Positions 27,700 to 36,872 of a stretch of DNA of 64,000 nt are shown here, in pieces. Numbering within the stretch: the stretch's first letter is position 1; each line of letters opens with the position of its first letter. A program made the position numbers and the translations under genes. Below the pieces are notes generated by a model. The model had not been told where the DNA came from, did no database searches, and was given only the letters and a program-made list of their open reading frames with translations. The stretch is taken from contig NZ_CP117452.1 of NCBI RefSeq assembly GCF_030687895.1, forward strand, positions 1,815,501-1,879,500. Reading direction: 5' to 3'. Source of the DNA: Pseudomonas sp. FP198 (GTDB lineage Bacteria > Pseudomonadota > Gammaproteobacteria > Pseudomonadales > Pseudomonadaceae).

Positions 27700-28467
27700 T
27701 CAATCAAACCGATAAATGTCCATGCCCAACGTTCCCATCGTGAACCCTTCATGGGCAACGCTGAATTTCCCACCCGCCCCCCGGGCAAAATACAGCGGCA
27801 GCAGGTGCTCGTCGCTGGGATGGCTGCGCACCGCATGGGGGGCCTGGCGGCGGTAATCATGCAAGGCGAACTCGTCGTTGGCCGCCAGTTGCGCCACTAT
27901 CCAATCGCGGAATGCCTTGGCCCAGGGCTCGATGCTGTCAGGGCCGGCGTTCCAGTCCAGATCCCCCAGGTTATGCGTGATACTGCCGGAACCGATCAGC
28001 AGGAGGTCCTGTTCGCGCAGTCCTGCCAGCGCCCGGCCGACCTGCGTCTGCAGTGTCGGGCCGCGCTGGCTGGGCAGGGAAACCTGTACCACGGGAATGT
28101 CGGCTTCGGGGTACATCAACGACAGCGGCACCCAGACGCCATGGTCCGATGGCCGCCCTGTCTCCAGGCGTGCCGGCAATTGCGCGGCATTGAGCAGTTC
28201 GGCGACCTGCGTTGCCAGGTGGGGATCGCCTGGCGCCGGATATTGGACTTGATACAACGCTTTCGGGAAGCCACCGAAGTCATGCCATGTACGTGGTCGC
28301 GGGTTGGCGCTGACCAACAGTTCATTGCTCTCCCAATGGGCGGACACAATCACGATGGCCTTGGGCTTCGGCATTTGCGCGGCCAGGCGAGCCAAGGCCG
28401 GGCCGCTCTCGCCGGGTTCCAGGGCAAGCATCGGTGAACCATGGGAGATAAACAGGCTGGGCAGCAT
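27700..28467 (-). CDS. LigB-family extradiol dioxygenase (YgiD/DODA-like)
   Basis: This 255-residue non-haem iron or zinc-binding protein belongs to the class III extradiol dioxygenase superfamily, whose YgiD branch opens the ring of L-DOPA. Expected metal ligands are visible as ISHGSPML (His near residue 9), SAHWES (His near 44), and the later GSGSITHNLGDL; SDEHLLPLYFA matches the C-terminal block. The physiological substrate is unknown. It is divergent from tpm, 105 bases apart. Confidence 0.87.
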   Translation of the reverse strand: MLPSLFISHGSPMLALEPGESGPALARLAAQMPKPKAIVIVSAHWESNELLVSANPRPRTWHDFGGFPKALYQVQYPAPGDPHLATQVAELLNAAQLPARLETGRPSDHGVWVPLSLMYPEADIPVVQVSLPSQRGPTLQTQVGRALAGLREQDLLLIGSGSITHNLGDLDWNAGPDSIEPWAKAFRDWIVAQLAANDEFALHDYRRQAPHAVRSHPSDEHLLPLYFARGAGGKFSVAHEGFTMGTLGMDIYRFD

Positions 28468-28572
28468 GGACGGGCTCCTGAGCGTTAAGATGTGTTCATC
28501 TTCGGTCAGGTCAACGATCGAAATCTAATATAAGTTTTAACCCGTTTTGATCGAATTTATGGAGCAATCCCC

Positions 28573-29226
28573 ATGGATCCCGAGTTTTGGCACAAGCGCT
28601 GGTCAACCAATCAGATCGGCTTTCATCTGCCGGAAGTGAACCCTTACTTGCAGCGTTTCTGGCCCCAGTTGGGATTGCCTGAAGAAACTCGAGTATTGGT
28701 GCCCTTGTGCGGCAAGACGCTGGATCTGCTGTGGTTGGCGCAACAAGGTTTTTCCGTGCTCGGAGTGGAGCTATCGGAAAAGGCCGTCACTGATTTTTTC
28801 CAGGAGCATCAGCTTGAGCCAAACGTGAGTGAGGAGGGCGCCTTCAAGGTGTTTCGTTCTGGTGCCATCGAAATCCGCTGCGGTGATGTCTTTGCGTTGA
28901 CGCCTTTGGACGTCGCGGATTGCGCGACGTTGTATGACCGCGCTGCACTGATCGCCCTGCCTGCACCGATGCGCGAGCGTTATGCGGCCCATCTGCAGAA
29001 CATAATGCCGGACTGCGTCGGGTTGGTGATTACCCTGGACTACAACCAGGACGAGATGCCTGGGCCGCCGTTTTCGGTAGGACATGAGGAGGTGCAGCGG
29101 TTGCTGGGCAAGGCTTGGCAATTGCAAGTCCTGCAGGAGCAGGATGTGCTGGGCGAGAGTTGGAAGTTCTTGCAGGCGGGCGTGAAGCGGCTGGATGAGC
29201 GGGTGTATCTGGTGTCCAGTCGTTGA
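28573..29226 (+). CDS. tpm: Thiopurine S-methyltransferase
   Basis: This 217-residue SAM-dependent methyltransferase starts with [10 protein letters not shown], the conserved Tpm opening. It carries [14 protein letters not shown] and the SAM loop [11 protein letters not shown], with [10 protein letters not shown] in the second half. In pseudomonads Tpm methylates thiopurines and also selenium and tellurium oxyanions, giving tellurite resistance. It is monocistronic with an AT-rich promoter gap to the divergent dioxygenase gene. Confidence 0.94.
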   Translation: MDPEFWHKRWSTNQIGFHLPEVNPYLQRFWPQLGLPEETRVLVPLCGKTLDLLWLAQQGFSVLGVELSEKAVTDFFQEHQLEPNVSEEGAFKVFRSGAIEIRCGDVFALTPLDVADCATLYDRAALIALPAPMRERYAAHLQNIMPDCVGLVITLDYNQDEMPGPPFSVGHEEVQRLLGKAWQLQVLQEQDVLGESWKFLQAGVKRLDERVYLVSSR

Positions 29227-29248
29227 TCTGTTGTGTTTGTATTGGCCC

Positions 29249-29342
29249 CATCGCGAGCAAGCTCGCTCCCACAGGAACTCGGATGGGCACGAACTTTTGT
29301 TCACAGCCGGTCAAATGTGGGAGCGAGCTTGCTCGCGATGGC
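29249..29342. repeat. REP pair (REPIN)
   Basis: Two inverted GGGAGCGAGCTTGCTCGCGA copies lie about 40 bases apart between tpm and the htpX terminator. Confidence 0.9.
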
Positions 29343-29379
29343 GCCAGGCTATACGGCACATAACTTAGCAGGCAAAAGA

Positions 29380-29401
29380 AAGCCCGCATCGCTGCGGGCT
29401 T
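29380..29401 (-). terminator. Terminator of htpX
   Basis: AAGCCCGCA pairs with TGCGGGCTT across four bases. On the minus strand it runs into the complement of an A-rich stretch. It lies 20 bases past the htpX stop. Confidence 0.75.
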
Positions 29402-29419
29402 GCTTGTATCCGTTGGCGG

Positions 29420-30307
29420 TTAGCCGCGACGACGCAGCGCGTCGATTCGCTCTTCCAGCGGCGGGTGGCTCATGAACATGCGAGCCAGGCCCTGCTTGAT
29501 GCCGCCGTTGATGCCGAAGGCATTCAAGGTATCGGGCATGTGCACCGGCAGGCCTTGTTCGGCACGCAAGCGCTGCAGGGCGCCAATCATGGCGCTGGTG
29601 CCGGCCAGGCGCGCACCGGCGTCATCGGCGCGGAACTCGCGTTTGCGCGAGAACCACATGACGATGGCGCTGGCGAGGATGCCCAGTACCAGCTCGGCGA
29701 AGATGGTCGCCACGTAGTAGGCAATACCCTGGCCTTCTTCGTTCTTGAAAATCACCTTGTCGACAAAGTTGCCGATGATTCGGGCGAAGAACATGACGAA
29801 GGTGTTCACCACACCCTGGATCAGCGCCAGAGTCACCATGTCGCCGTTGGCGACGTGGCCGATCTCGTGGGCCAGCACGGCTTTCACTTCATCTGGCGAA
29901 AACCGTTCCAGCAGGCCCTGGCTGACGGCGACCAGGGCGTCGTTCTTGTTCCAGCCGGTGGCGAAGGCGTTGGCTTCGTACGCCGGGAAGATCCCGACTT
30001 CCGGCATCTTGATCCCGGCTTCACGGGACAGCTGCTCGACGGTCTGCAGCAGCCATTGTTCGTGACGAGTGCGCGGCTGGCTGATGATCTGGGTGCCGGT
30101 GCTCATCTTCGCCATCCACTTGGAGATGAACAGCGAGAAGAGGGAACCGGCAAAACCGAACACCGCACAGAAGATCAGCAGCTGAGTGAGGTTGAGATCA
30201 ACCCCATTGGCCGCCATGAACCCGTTGAAGCCGAAAAGGCTCAGGGTGATGCTGGCAATCAGCACGACCGCCAGGTTAGTGGCCAAGAACAGCAGGATGC
30301 GCATCAT
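29420..30307 (-). CDS. htpX: Membrane zinc metalloprotease HtpX
   Basis: HtpX degrades misfolded inner-membrane proteins alongside FtsH. The 295-residue protein has two N-terminal helices and the zinc motif [13 protein letters not shown] (His-Glu-x-x-His). Two further helices follow the motif, along with the [12 protein letters not shown] segment that carries the third zinc-ligand region. The promoter upstream is strong and sigma-70-like. I saw no clear heat-shock (sigma-32) sequence, although a CCCCGCAT fragment lies near the -10. Confidence 0.95.
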   Translation of the reverse strand: MMRILLFLATNLAVVLIASITLSLFGFNGFMAANGVDLNLTQLLIFCAVFGFAGSLFSLFISKWMAKMSTGTQIISQPRTRHEQWLLQTVEQLSREAGIKMPEVGIFPAYEANAFATGWNKNDALVAVSQGLLERFSPDEVKAVLAHEIGHVANGDMVTLALIQGVVNTFVMFFARIIGNFVDKVIFKNEEGQGIAYYVATIFAELVLGILASAIVMWFSRKREFRADDAGARLAGTSAMIGALQRLRAEQGLPVHMPDTLNAFGINGGIKQGLARMFMSHPPLEERIDALRRRG

Positions 30308-30352
30308 GGTGGTAGCAATCTCCTCATGCTAAAGATGTAGCGTTATGCGGGG

Positions 30353-30381
30353 TATATAAGGTGCTGCCGCAGGCTATTCAA
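30353..30381 (-). promoter_or_regulatory. htpX promoter
   Basis: On the minus strand TTGAAT (complement of 30376-30381), 17 bases and TATATA (complement of 30353-30358) lie about 45 bases upstream of the start codon. The rest of the gap to the alaA stop (30382-30605) shows nothing I can name. Confidence 0.6.
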
Positions 30382-30605
30382 CTCGCCTTCTATTTCAAAC
30401 TGTGTCCTACAGCGGTCCTCATTGTTTGAAAGACTTTTCTGAAAGTTGCGCCGGAAAAGAAATGTGGCCGCTGCGCCCCGTGAACGTTGCGTCTCGTCGT
30501 CCATCGGACAACGAGCCCACGCGCCAGAAACCTGCGGAGCCAGGAAAATGGATATGTTGCTGAATCAAACAGAGCGCGAGGCGAACGCCCCGCACTCCGT
30601 CCGGA

Positions 30606-31817
30606 TCATTGACGGTAGGATTTGAGGAAATTGCCGATGCGGCCAATGGCCTGATCGAGGTCGTCAACCCGCGGCAGGGTCACGACGCGGAAATGGTCCG
30701 GCCATGGCCAGTTGAACGCCGTGCCCTGGACGACCAGCAATTTCTCCGACAGCAGCAGGTCGAGTACAAATTTCTCGTCGTTGTGGATCGGGCAGACCTT
30801 CGGGTCGATTCGCGGGAAGGCATACAGCGCACCCATCGGCTTGACGCAGCTGACGCCGGGGATGTCATTGAGCAGTTCCCAGGTGCGATTGCGCTGTTCC
30901 AGCAAACGGCCCTGGGGCAGGACCAGGTCGTTGATGCTCTGGTAGCCACCCAACGCTGTCTGGATCGCATGCTGGCTCGGCACGTTGGCGCACAGGCGCA
31001 TGTTGGCCAGCATGTCGATGCCTTCGATGTAGCTCTGGGCGTGGTGCTTGGGGCCGGAGATGGCGATCCAGCCGGAGCGGAAGCCAGCGACACGATAGGA
31101 CTTGGAGAGGCCGTTGAAGGTCAGGCACAGCAGGTCCGGTGCCAGGGAGGCGGTGCAGACGTGCACGGCGTCATCGTAGAGGATCTTGTCGTAGATCTCG
31201 TCGGAGAACACCACCAGGTTGTGCTGGCGGGCCAGTTCGAGCATGCCCAGCAGCACTTCGCGAGAATACACCGCGCCGGTCGGGTTGTTCGGGTTGATGA
31301 TCACCAGGGCCTTGGTATTCGGGGTGATCTTGGCCTTGATGTCTGCCAGGTCAGGGAACCAGTTGGCCTGCTCGTCGCACAGGTAATGCACCGGGTTGCC
31401 ACCGGACAGGCTGACGGCGGCGGTCCACAGCGGATAATCCGGCGCCGGCACCAGCACTTCGTCGCCGTTGTTGAGCAAGGCCTGCATCGACATCACGATC
31501 AGCTCGGACACGCCGTTGCCCAGGTAGATGTCCTCGATGCCGATGCCTTCGACCTGCTTCTGCTGGTAATACTGCATCACGGCCTTGCGTGCGCTGAACA
31601 GGCCCTTGGAGTCGCTGTAGCCTTGCGCGGTCGGCAGGTTGCGGATGACGTCCTGGAGAATTTCATCGGGGGCTTCGAAACCAAAGGGCGCCGGGTTGCC
31701 GATGTTCAGCTTGAGGATGCGATGGCCTTCCTCTTCCAGGCGTTTGGCGTGCTTGAGCACCGGGCCGCGAATGTCGTAGCAGACGTTGGCGAGCTTGTTC
31801 GATTTGCTGACCTGCAT
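30606..31817 (-). CDS. alaA: Glutamate-pyruvate (alanine) aminotransferase AlaA
   Basis: This PLP enzyme of aminotransferase class I makes alanine from pyruvate and glutamate. At 403 residues it matches E. coli AlaA, beginning MQVSKSNKLANVCYDIRGP. The N-P-N-N-P-T-G motif (IINPNNPTGAVYS) is present, and the PLP lysine is in FNGLSKSYRVAGFRSGW. The frame is open far upstream, but the ATG at 31817 is the family start. It is divergent from msrB, 220 bases apart. Confidence 0.92.
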   Translation of the reverse strand: MQVSKSNKLANVCYDIRGPVLKHAKRLEEEGHRILKLNIGNPAPFGFEAPDEILQDVIRNLPTAQGYSDSKGLFSARKAVMQYYQQKQVEGIGIEDIYLGNGVSELIVMSMQALLNNGDEVLVPAPDYPLWTAAVSLSGGNPVHYLCDEQANWFPDLADIKAKITPNTKALVIINPNNPTGAVYSREVLLGMLELARQHNLVVFSDEIYDKILYDDAVHVCTASLAPDLLCLTFNGLSKSYRVAGFRSGWIAISGPKHHAQSYIEGIDMLANMRLCANVPSQHAIQTALGGYQSINDLVLPQGRLLEQRNRTWELLNDIPGVSCVKPMGALYAFPRIDPKVCPIHNDEKFVLDLLLSEKLLVVQGTAFNWPWPDHFRVVTLPRVDDLDQAIGRIGNFLKSYRQ

Positions 31818-31982
31818 GGCGATGTGTTCCCGAAAATGAACGATCCAGGCGGCGTATGAACTACCGTACTGGGGATCCTGCGTCTGTGCCCGGGCCGGAC
31901 GCGGTAGATGCGCCACAATCCATTTGAATGCGCATGACGTGACTGCCAGACTGGCGCCTGACGAGGCGCAATCATACGTGCC

Positions 31983-32018
31983 GCCCGATCTGCGGAAAAG
32001 CGTCGGATCGGGCTTTTT
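31983..32018 (+). terminator. Terminator-like hairpin in the msrB upstream region
   Basis: GCCCGATC (31983-31990) pairs with GATCGGGC (32006-32013) and is followed by five T, ending 20 bases before the msrB ATG. No gene precedes it on this strand, so it may be an attenuator or end a short RNA. Confidence 0.5.
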
Positions 32019-32037
32019 CAATTGCCGAGGTAGGACG

Positions 32038-32433
32038 ATGGAAAAGTTGCAGAAAACCCTGGAAGAATGGCGTGAGATGCTCGATCCGGAGCAATACAAC
32101 GTCTGTCGCCTCAAAGGCACCGAGCGACCGTTCTCCGGCAAGTACAACGCGACCAAGACCGATGGCATCTACCACTGCATCTGCTGCAACGAGCCGTTGT
32201 TCGATTCGACGACCAAGTTCGATTCCGGCTGCGGCTGGCCGAGTTTCTACGCGCCGATCGAAGGAAGCGCGGTGGTGGAGGTGCGGGATGTCAGCCATGG
32301 CATGATTCGCACCGAGGTGGTCTGCGCCCAATGCGACGCGCACCTGGGCCATGTCTTCCCCGACGGCCCACCGCCCACTGGCCTGCGTTACTGCATCAAC
32401 TCGGTGTGCCTGGATCTCGTGCCCCGCGAGTAA
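32038..32433 (+). CDS. msrB: Peptide-methionine (R)-S-oxide reductase MsrB
   Basis: MsrB repairs the R epimer of methionine sulfoxide in proteins. The 131-residue protein has four zinc cysteines in two C-x-x-C pairs (CICC and CAQC), the conserved [18 protein letters not shown], and the catalytic cysteine in RYCINS. It heads a group of redox-repair genes (msrB, gpx, ospR, then the fRMsr gene further right). GAGGTAGGA precedes the ATG. Confidence 0.95.
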   Translation: MEKLQKTLEEWREMLDPEQYNVCRLKGTERPFSGKYNATKTDGIYHCICCNEPLFDSTTKFDSGCGWPSFYAPIEGSAVVEVRDVSHGMIRTEVVCAQCDAHLGHVFPDGPPPTGLRYCINSVCLDLVPRE

Positions 32434-32448
32434 ACGTTGCGCAGCCCG

Positions 32449-32481
32449 CTGTGGCGCGGGAGCAAGCTCCCTTGCCACAGG
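32449..32481. repeat. Single REP-like hairpin
   Basis: CTGTGGC and GCCACAG close a hairpin containing GGGAGCAAGCTCCC. This is a lone element of the GTGGCGAGGGAGC class; a similar one lies at 61555. Confidence 0.7.
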
Positions 32482-32502
32482 GCCTTGATTCCGCATTAAC
32501 GA

Positions 32503-32528
32503 CAATTAAATTGCACGCAATTTAATTG
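32503..32528. promoter_or_regulatory. Perfect palindromic operator ahead of gpx-ospR (OspR/OhrR-type)
   Basis: CAATTAAATTGC (32503-32514) and its exact reverse complement GCAATTTAATTG (32517-32528) face each other across AC. AATT-rich inverted repeats of this kind are the recognition sequence of OhrR-class MarR repressors. The second gene of the transcript encodes such a repressor, so autoregulation is the natural reading. The gpx ATG is 41 bases downstream, so binding would cover the promoter. Confidence 0.8.
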
Positions 32529-32569
32529 CTCGCTATCTTCGGCATCCAACTACACCCTGGAGCCGTCCC

Positions 32570-33055
32570 ATGACCGACAATCTGTTGAGCATTCCCTGCA
32601 CCACCATCAAGGGCGAGCAGAAGACGCTTGCCGATTTCGCCGGCAAGGCCGTGCTGGTGGTCAACACCGCCAGCCAATGCGGCTTCACTCCGCAGTACAA
32701 GGGCCTTGAGGCATTGTGGCAGTCCTATAAGGACCAGGGCCTCGTGGTGCTGGGCTTTCCTTGCAACCAGTTCGGCAAGCAGGAACCAGGCAACGAAGGG
32801 ACGATCTCCGAGTTTTGCGAGCTCAACTTCGGCGTGAGTTTTCCGCTGTTCAAGAAGATCGATGTCAACGGGGCCAATGCCCATCCGCTATTTGTCCAGC
32901 TCAAGCAGCGGGCGCCCGGTGTGCTGGGGTCCAAGGGCATCAAGTGGAATTTCACCAAGTTCCTGATCGGCAAGGACGGCCAGGTGGTCAAGCGTTTCGC
33001 CCCGACCACCAAGCCCGAGGATCTCACTGGCGAGATCGAAGCCCTGCTCAAATGA
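32570..33055 (+). CDS. Glutathione peroxidase family thiol peroxidase
   Basis: This 161-residue cysteine-type GPx reduces hydrogen and organic peroxides, in bacteria often using thioredoxin. Peroxidatic Cys37 is in TASQCGFTPQY, with the catalytic partners in FPCNQFGKQEPG and KWNFTKFLI. The second cysteine in PCNQ is the usual resolving candidate. Its stop overlaps the start of the MarR-family gene (ATGA), and a perfect palindrome stands upstream. Peroxide-induced, self-regulated expression of the pair is expected. Confidence 0.93.
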   Translation: MTDNLLSIPCTTIKGEQKTLADFAGKAVLVVNTASQCGFTPQYKGLEALWQSYKDQGLVVLGFPCNQFGKQEPGNEGTISEFCELNFGVSFPLFKKIDVNGANAHPLFVQLKQRAPGVLGSKGIKWNFTKFLIGKDGQVVKRFAPTTKPEDLTGEIEALLK

Positions 33056-33513
33056 GCGACTTGTCAGTCGATTCGCTGAAGCTCGACAGTCAGTTGTGCT
33101 TCAAGCTGTACGCCGCATCACGGGCGGTGATTCGTGGCTACAAGCCGATGCTCGATCAGCTTGGCCTGACCTATCCGCAGTACCTGGCGATGCTGGTGCT
33201 GTGGGAATGGCAGGACAACACCCCGGAGCAGCCCACGGTGAAGGCGCTTGGAGAACGTTTGCTGCTGGATTCCGGCACGCTGACGCCGTTGCTCAAGCGC
33301 CTGGAGCAGTTGAGCCTGGTCCGCCGCCAACGCTCGGTCCAGGATGAGCGAGAGGTGCATCTGAGCCTGTCGGATGCGGGCCGCGCCTTGCGCGAGCAGG
33401 TCGGCCCGCTCAAGGCGCGCCTGCTGTGCGACAGCGGGATCGATCTGGATCGCGTGGGTGAGCTGCGCGATAACCTGGATCACCTGCTCAAGCAGATCAA
33501 AGGGCTGACGTAG
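33052..33513 (+). CDS. ospR: MarR/OhrR-type redox regulator, OspR-like
   Basis: This 153-residue MarR repressor is closely similar in layout to OhrR at 19137. A sensor cysteine is at position 16 (QLCFKLYAASRAV), with the helix TYPQYLAMLVLWEW, the wing SVQDEREVHLS, and an extra cysteine near LLCDSGI. The position directly after a glutathione peroxidase gene and next to the sagS-like kinase matches P. aeruginosa ospR, which controls gpx and pigment and virulence traits. It overlaps gpx by four bases and the convergent kinase by 17. The symbol rests on context plus family. Confidence 0.82.
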   Translation: MSDLSVDSLKLDSQLCFKLYAASRAVIRGYKPMLDQLGLTYPQYLAMLVLWEWQDNTPEQPTVKALGERLLLDSGTLTPLLKRLEQLSLVRRQRSVQDEREVHLSLSDAGRALREQVGPLKARLLCDSGIDLDRVGELRDNLDHLLKQIKGLT

Positions 33514-35833
33514 TCGGCACCCACTGGTCCAGCAACGCCGCCAGTTCCTCGCGACGGAACGGCTTGGACAGGTAATCGCTCATGCCAGCGGCCCGGCAGC
33601 GTTCGCGCTCCTCGGGCATCGCGTTGGCCGTCAGCGCGACGATCGGCAGGTCCGGCCAGCGGCCGCTGCGGCGAATCTGCCGGCTGGCTTCGTAACCATC
33701 CATGACCGGCATGTTGCAGTCCATCAGGACCAGGTCGAAGGTTTGTTGTTCGAGCTGATCCAGGGCTTCGGCGCCATGGGCCGCGACCACCACTTCACAG
33801 CCCAGCTTCACCAGCATGCCCTTGGCCACCAGTTGGTTGACCGGGTTGTCCTCCACCAGCAGCACCCGGCCGCGCCGCGAGGGCGCCAGTGCTTCGATCT
33901 GCGCGTCGTTGATGGTCGTCGCCTCGCTTTGCAGGGCCCGGCGCAGGATCTGGTAAAGCGCGTGGCGCGCCAGCGGTCGGGCCTGCTGCAGCAAAGGCGC
34001 GAGGGCGGCGGCTTCTTCGCTGGGCATGAAACTGCCATAGGCGGTGACGAGCAGGATCGGGGCGTCGAAGGTCGGGCGCAAATTGAACAGGCATTCCGGG
34101 CAATCGGTGATCAGGATGTCCGGCTTGAGCCCCAGCAACCCGTCGTCCACGGTGCGCTGTATATAGTCCAGTCCCCAGACCGGCAGCAACATGCCCAGCA
34201 ATTCGGCCAGCCCGCTGTTGGCGGTGGTGATGGCGACCACGTTGCCCCGCAAGGTCTCGACGGGCGGGGCCGGGCTGTGGGCGGGCAGCGGCAGGTCGGC
34301 GCAGAACTGGCTGCCGAAGCCCGCCTCGGAACTGATCGTCAACCGGCCCTGCATCGCCTCGCAGAGGTTGTAGGTCAGTGCCAGGCCCAGCCCGGTGCCA
34401 CCGAACTGGCGGGTAATGCCCGCGCCGGCCTGGGTGAACGGCTGGAGAATCCGCGCCTGGTCCTCCTGGGGAATGCCGATGCCGGTGTCCCAGACCTCGA
34501 CCCGCACGCCGCCTTCGTAGTGACTCAAGCGCACATCGACCCGACCGAAACGGGTGAACTTCAATGCGTTGGAAAGCAGGTTGCTGACGATCTGGCGAAC
34601 GCGGGTCGGGTCGCCCAGTACCTGGGCCGGGAACTGCGGGTCGATCAGGCACGCCAGTTCGACGCTTGGCGCCGCGTTCTGCGACAGCAGGTTGGCGGTG
34701 TCTTCGACCAGCGCGCCAAGGTCGAACGGGATACGTTCGAGTTCCAGTTGGCCAGCGTCGAATTTGGACAGGTCGAGAATGTCGTTGAGCAGTTCGACCA
34801 AGACCTTGCCGGAGTCATGGGCTATCGACAGTTGTTGCTGTTGTTCGGCCGTCAACGGGCCATCCAGGGACAGGGCGATCATCCCGAGCAAGCCATTGAG
34901 GGGGGTGCGGATCTCATGGCTCATGTTGGCCAGGAACGCGGAGCGCGCGTCAGCCATGTCGAGGGCGGTGCGCCGGGCAATATCCAGCTCTTCGTTGGAC
35001 TGGCTGAGCCGGGCATTGATGGCCTTGAGCTCGGCCGTGCGCGCCGAAACGATATTCTCCAGTTGCGCCAGGTAATCGGTCAGGCGATTTTCAGCCGCGC
35101 GCCGTTGCTGGATTTCAGTGGAGACATTCTCGAACTGCTGGTTGGCGACCGATACCAGCACGCCGATTTCGTCGTGTTGGTGGCCGGAAGGGCATTCCAG
35201 CGGGCGCTGTTCGCTGCTGCCCGGGTCGCGGCTGCTGAGTTCGCGGATGACCCGCACCAAGGGTTTGGTCAGCATGACGTAGAACAGCGCCAGCAGCAGG
35301 CCGGTCAGGATCAGGCTACGGGCGAAACCGTTGAGCAGCGTCACCTCGGCACGGCGCAGGAAACGGCTGCCGAACGCATAAGTGTCGACATCCAGTCGCA
35401 GCACGCCGAGGGACTCGCCCGGCAGATGATTCAGGTAAAGCCGGTCTTCGAACTGCCGTTGGGCGCCAAAAAGCGAGTCGCTGATAAACCGGTAACTGCT
35501 TTGCAGCTCGGGTCGCTTGACGCTGGCCAGCACCGTATTGTTGTTATCGATCAGTTCGGCGCCGACGATGGCCGGCGAGCGCAACAGCCCCAGGGCCAGT
35601 TCCTGGGCAAGCTCGGCATCGATGTTATAGGCGATGCGCGAGGCCGGGTTGTGGCTGATTTCCAGCAACGAGAGGATTTCACGGTTGATCGACGCGTCTT
35701 CGCTGGCATAATCGATGCCGATCTGTACCAGGCTTAGCAAGGTGCCCAGCACGAAACCCACCATGACGGTCAGTCGAGCCTGTTTGTACGACAGCCGTTG
35801 GGTGAATCTGATGTCCATGGGATGGTGAACCAC
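33497..35833 (-). CDS. sagS: Hybrid sensor histidine kinase, SagS-like
   Basis: This 778-residue membrane kinase has helices at about 22-42 and 170-190 flanking a periplasmic sensor. A HAMP-like linker and coiled coil lead to HisKA (His306 in ANMSHEIRTPLNG) and an HATPase with DTGIGIP and GGTGLGL. A degenerate receiver-like segment (about 535-635) precedes a true receiver with Asp705 in LVLMDCNMPVMDG. There is no Hpt domain, so an external phosphotransfer protein is needed. P. aeruginosa SagS, in the same position beside ospR, passes phosphate to HptB and controls biofilm switching. GTG at 35833 has GAAGGGA seven bases upstream; ATG at 35818 is the alternative. Confidence 0.82.
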   Translation of the reverse strand: MVHHPMDIRFTQRLSYKQARLTVMVGFVLGTLLSLVQIGIDYASEDASINREILSLLEISHNPASRIAYNIDAELAQELALGLLRSPAIVGAELIDNNNTVLASVKRPELQSSYRFISDSLFGAQRQFEDRLYLNHLPGESLGVLRLDVDTYAFGSRFLRRAEVTLLNGFARSLILTGLLLALFYVMLTKPLVRVIRELSSRDPGSSEQRPLECPSGHQHDEIGVLVSVANQQFENVSTEIQQRRAAENRLTDYLAQLENIVSARTAELKAINARLSQSNEELDIARRTALDMADARSAFLANMSHEIRTPLNGLLGMIALSLDGPLTAEQQQQLSIAHDSGKVLVELLNDILDLSKFDAGQLELERIPFDLGALVEDTANLLSQNAAPSVELACLIDPQFPAQVLGDPTRVRQIVSNLLSNALKFTRFGRVDVRLSHYEGGVRVEVWDTGIGIPQEDQARILQPFTQAGAGITRQFGGTGLGLALTYNLCEAMQGRLTISSEAGFGSQFCADLPLPAHSPAPPVETLRGNVVAITTANSGLAELLGMLLPVWGLDYIQRTVDDGLLGLKPDILITDCPECLFNLRPTFDAPILLVTAYGSFMPSEEAAALAPLLQQARPLARHALYQILRRALQSEATTINDAQIEALAPSRRGRVLLVEDNPVNQLVAKGMLVKLGCEVVVAAHGAEALDQLEQQTFDLVLMDCNMPVMDGYEASRQIRRSGRWPDLPIVALTANAMPEERERCRAAGMSDYLSKPFRREELAALLDQWVPTTSAL

Positions 35834-35981
35834 TTACGTTTCCCTTCGCCGGTCAAGCATAGCTGATCATTTCCGAATACCGGTGCGGCCGGTTTGCCTT
35901 GTCTGAAACAGACCCGCCACTGGCCTCGTCGTTTCGTCGCTGTAGCGTCATCATTACCGTGAACTTGTCCGAGGAAAAGAC

Positions 35982-36872
35982 GTGGACGCCCGATTGAATG
36001 CTTTTCTTGAGCGCGCCGATGCGGTGCTTGCCCGTATCGAGCCCTTGTTGCCCGCCCCGCGGCCCGACATCGACTGGAGCCAGACCCTGGCCGCGCGCTG
36101 GCAACGTGACGGGCGCAGCGGTTTCCTGCTGCCATTGACGGTCAGCCTCGACATGCGCCTGTCGGACCTGATCGGTGTCGACCGTCAGGTTGAACAACTG
36201 GGCCGCAACACCCGCCAGTTCATCGATGGCATGCCGGCCAACCACGCTTTGCTCTGGGGCTCGCGCGGCACCGGCAAGTCGTCGCTGGTACGTGCCTTGC
36301 TGGCCGAACATGCCGGGCAGGGCCTGCGCTTGATCGAGATCGAGCGTGACCACTTGGCCGATCTGCCCCGGGTAGTCGAGCAGGTGGCAAAACTGCCCCA
36401 GCGTTTCGTGCTGTTCTGCGATGACCTGTCGTTCGAGTCCGGCGAAGGCGACTACCGCGTGCTCAAGAGTGTGCTCGACGGTTCCCTGGAGCAGGCGCCG
36501 GACAATGTGCTGCTGTACGCCACCTCGAACCGCCGTCACCTGGTACCGGAAAAGGAAAGCGACAACGAGAACTGGAAACGGGTCGACGGCGAGCTGCACC
36601 CCAGCGAGGCGGTGGAAGACAAGATCGCCTTGTCCGACCGCTTCGGCTTGTGGCTGTCGTTCTATCCGTTTACCCAGGAGCACTTCCTCGATGTGGTAGA
36701 GCATTGGATCGGCGAACTGGCGGCCAAGGCCGGGCTCGACTGGCAGCGTGACGAAGCACTGGATGTGCAGGCGGTGCGCTGGGCAACCGGACGTGGCAAC
36801 CGCAACGGACGTTGCGCCTATCAATTTGCCCGTTATTGGGTGGGCCTCAAACTCCTGGAGCACAAGGCATGA
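35982..36872 (+). CDS. DUF815 AAA+ ATPase
   Basis: This 296-residue protein of the DUF815 family has Walker A LWGSRGTGKSS (about 91-101), Walker B VLFCDDLSFE (about 143-152) and a sensor-1 region LLYATSNRRHL. The N-terminal 85 residues are helical and family-specific. The family is widespread but has no established function. It starts at GTG after GAGGAAAAG. Its stop overlaps the start of the free methionine sulfoxide reductase gene (ATGA), so the two are translationally coupled. The SagS-like kinase gene is divergent, 148 bases away. Confidence 0.88.
   Translation: MDARLNAFLERADAVLARIEPLLPAPRPDIDWSQTLAARWQRDGRSGFLLPLTVSLDMRLSDLIGVDRQVEQLGRNTRQFIDGMPANHALLWGSRGTGKSSLVRALLAEHAGQGLRLIEIERDHLADLPRVVEQVAKLPQRFVLFCDDLSFESGEGDYRVLKSVLDGSLEQAPDNVLLYATSNRRHLVPEKESDNENWKRVDGELHPSEAVEDKIALSDRFGLWLSFYPFTQEHFLDVVEHWIGELAAKAGLDWQRDEALDVQAVRWATGRGNRNGRCAYQFARYWVGLKLLEHKA

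Noticed and set aside
30353..30381. Heat-shock (sigma-32) promoter for htpX
   Set aside because: The CCCCGCAT-like box does not have a CTTGAA partner at the right spacing, while a good sigma-70 pair is present.
30419..30667. Small minus-strand frame between htpX and alaA
   Set aside because: It overlaps the alaA 3' end, lacks a ribosome site and resembles nothing known.
33743..35737. Open frame of over 600 codons on the plus strand opposite the SagS-like kinase
   Set aside because: Antisense shadow with glutamine/alanine/arginine-rich sequence and no family resemblance.
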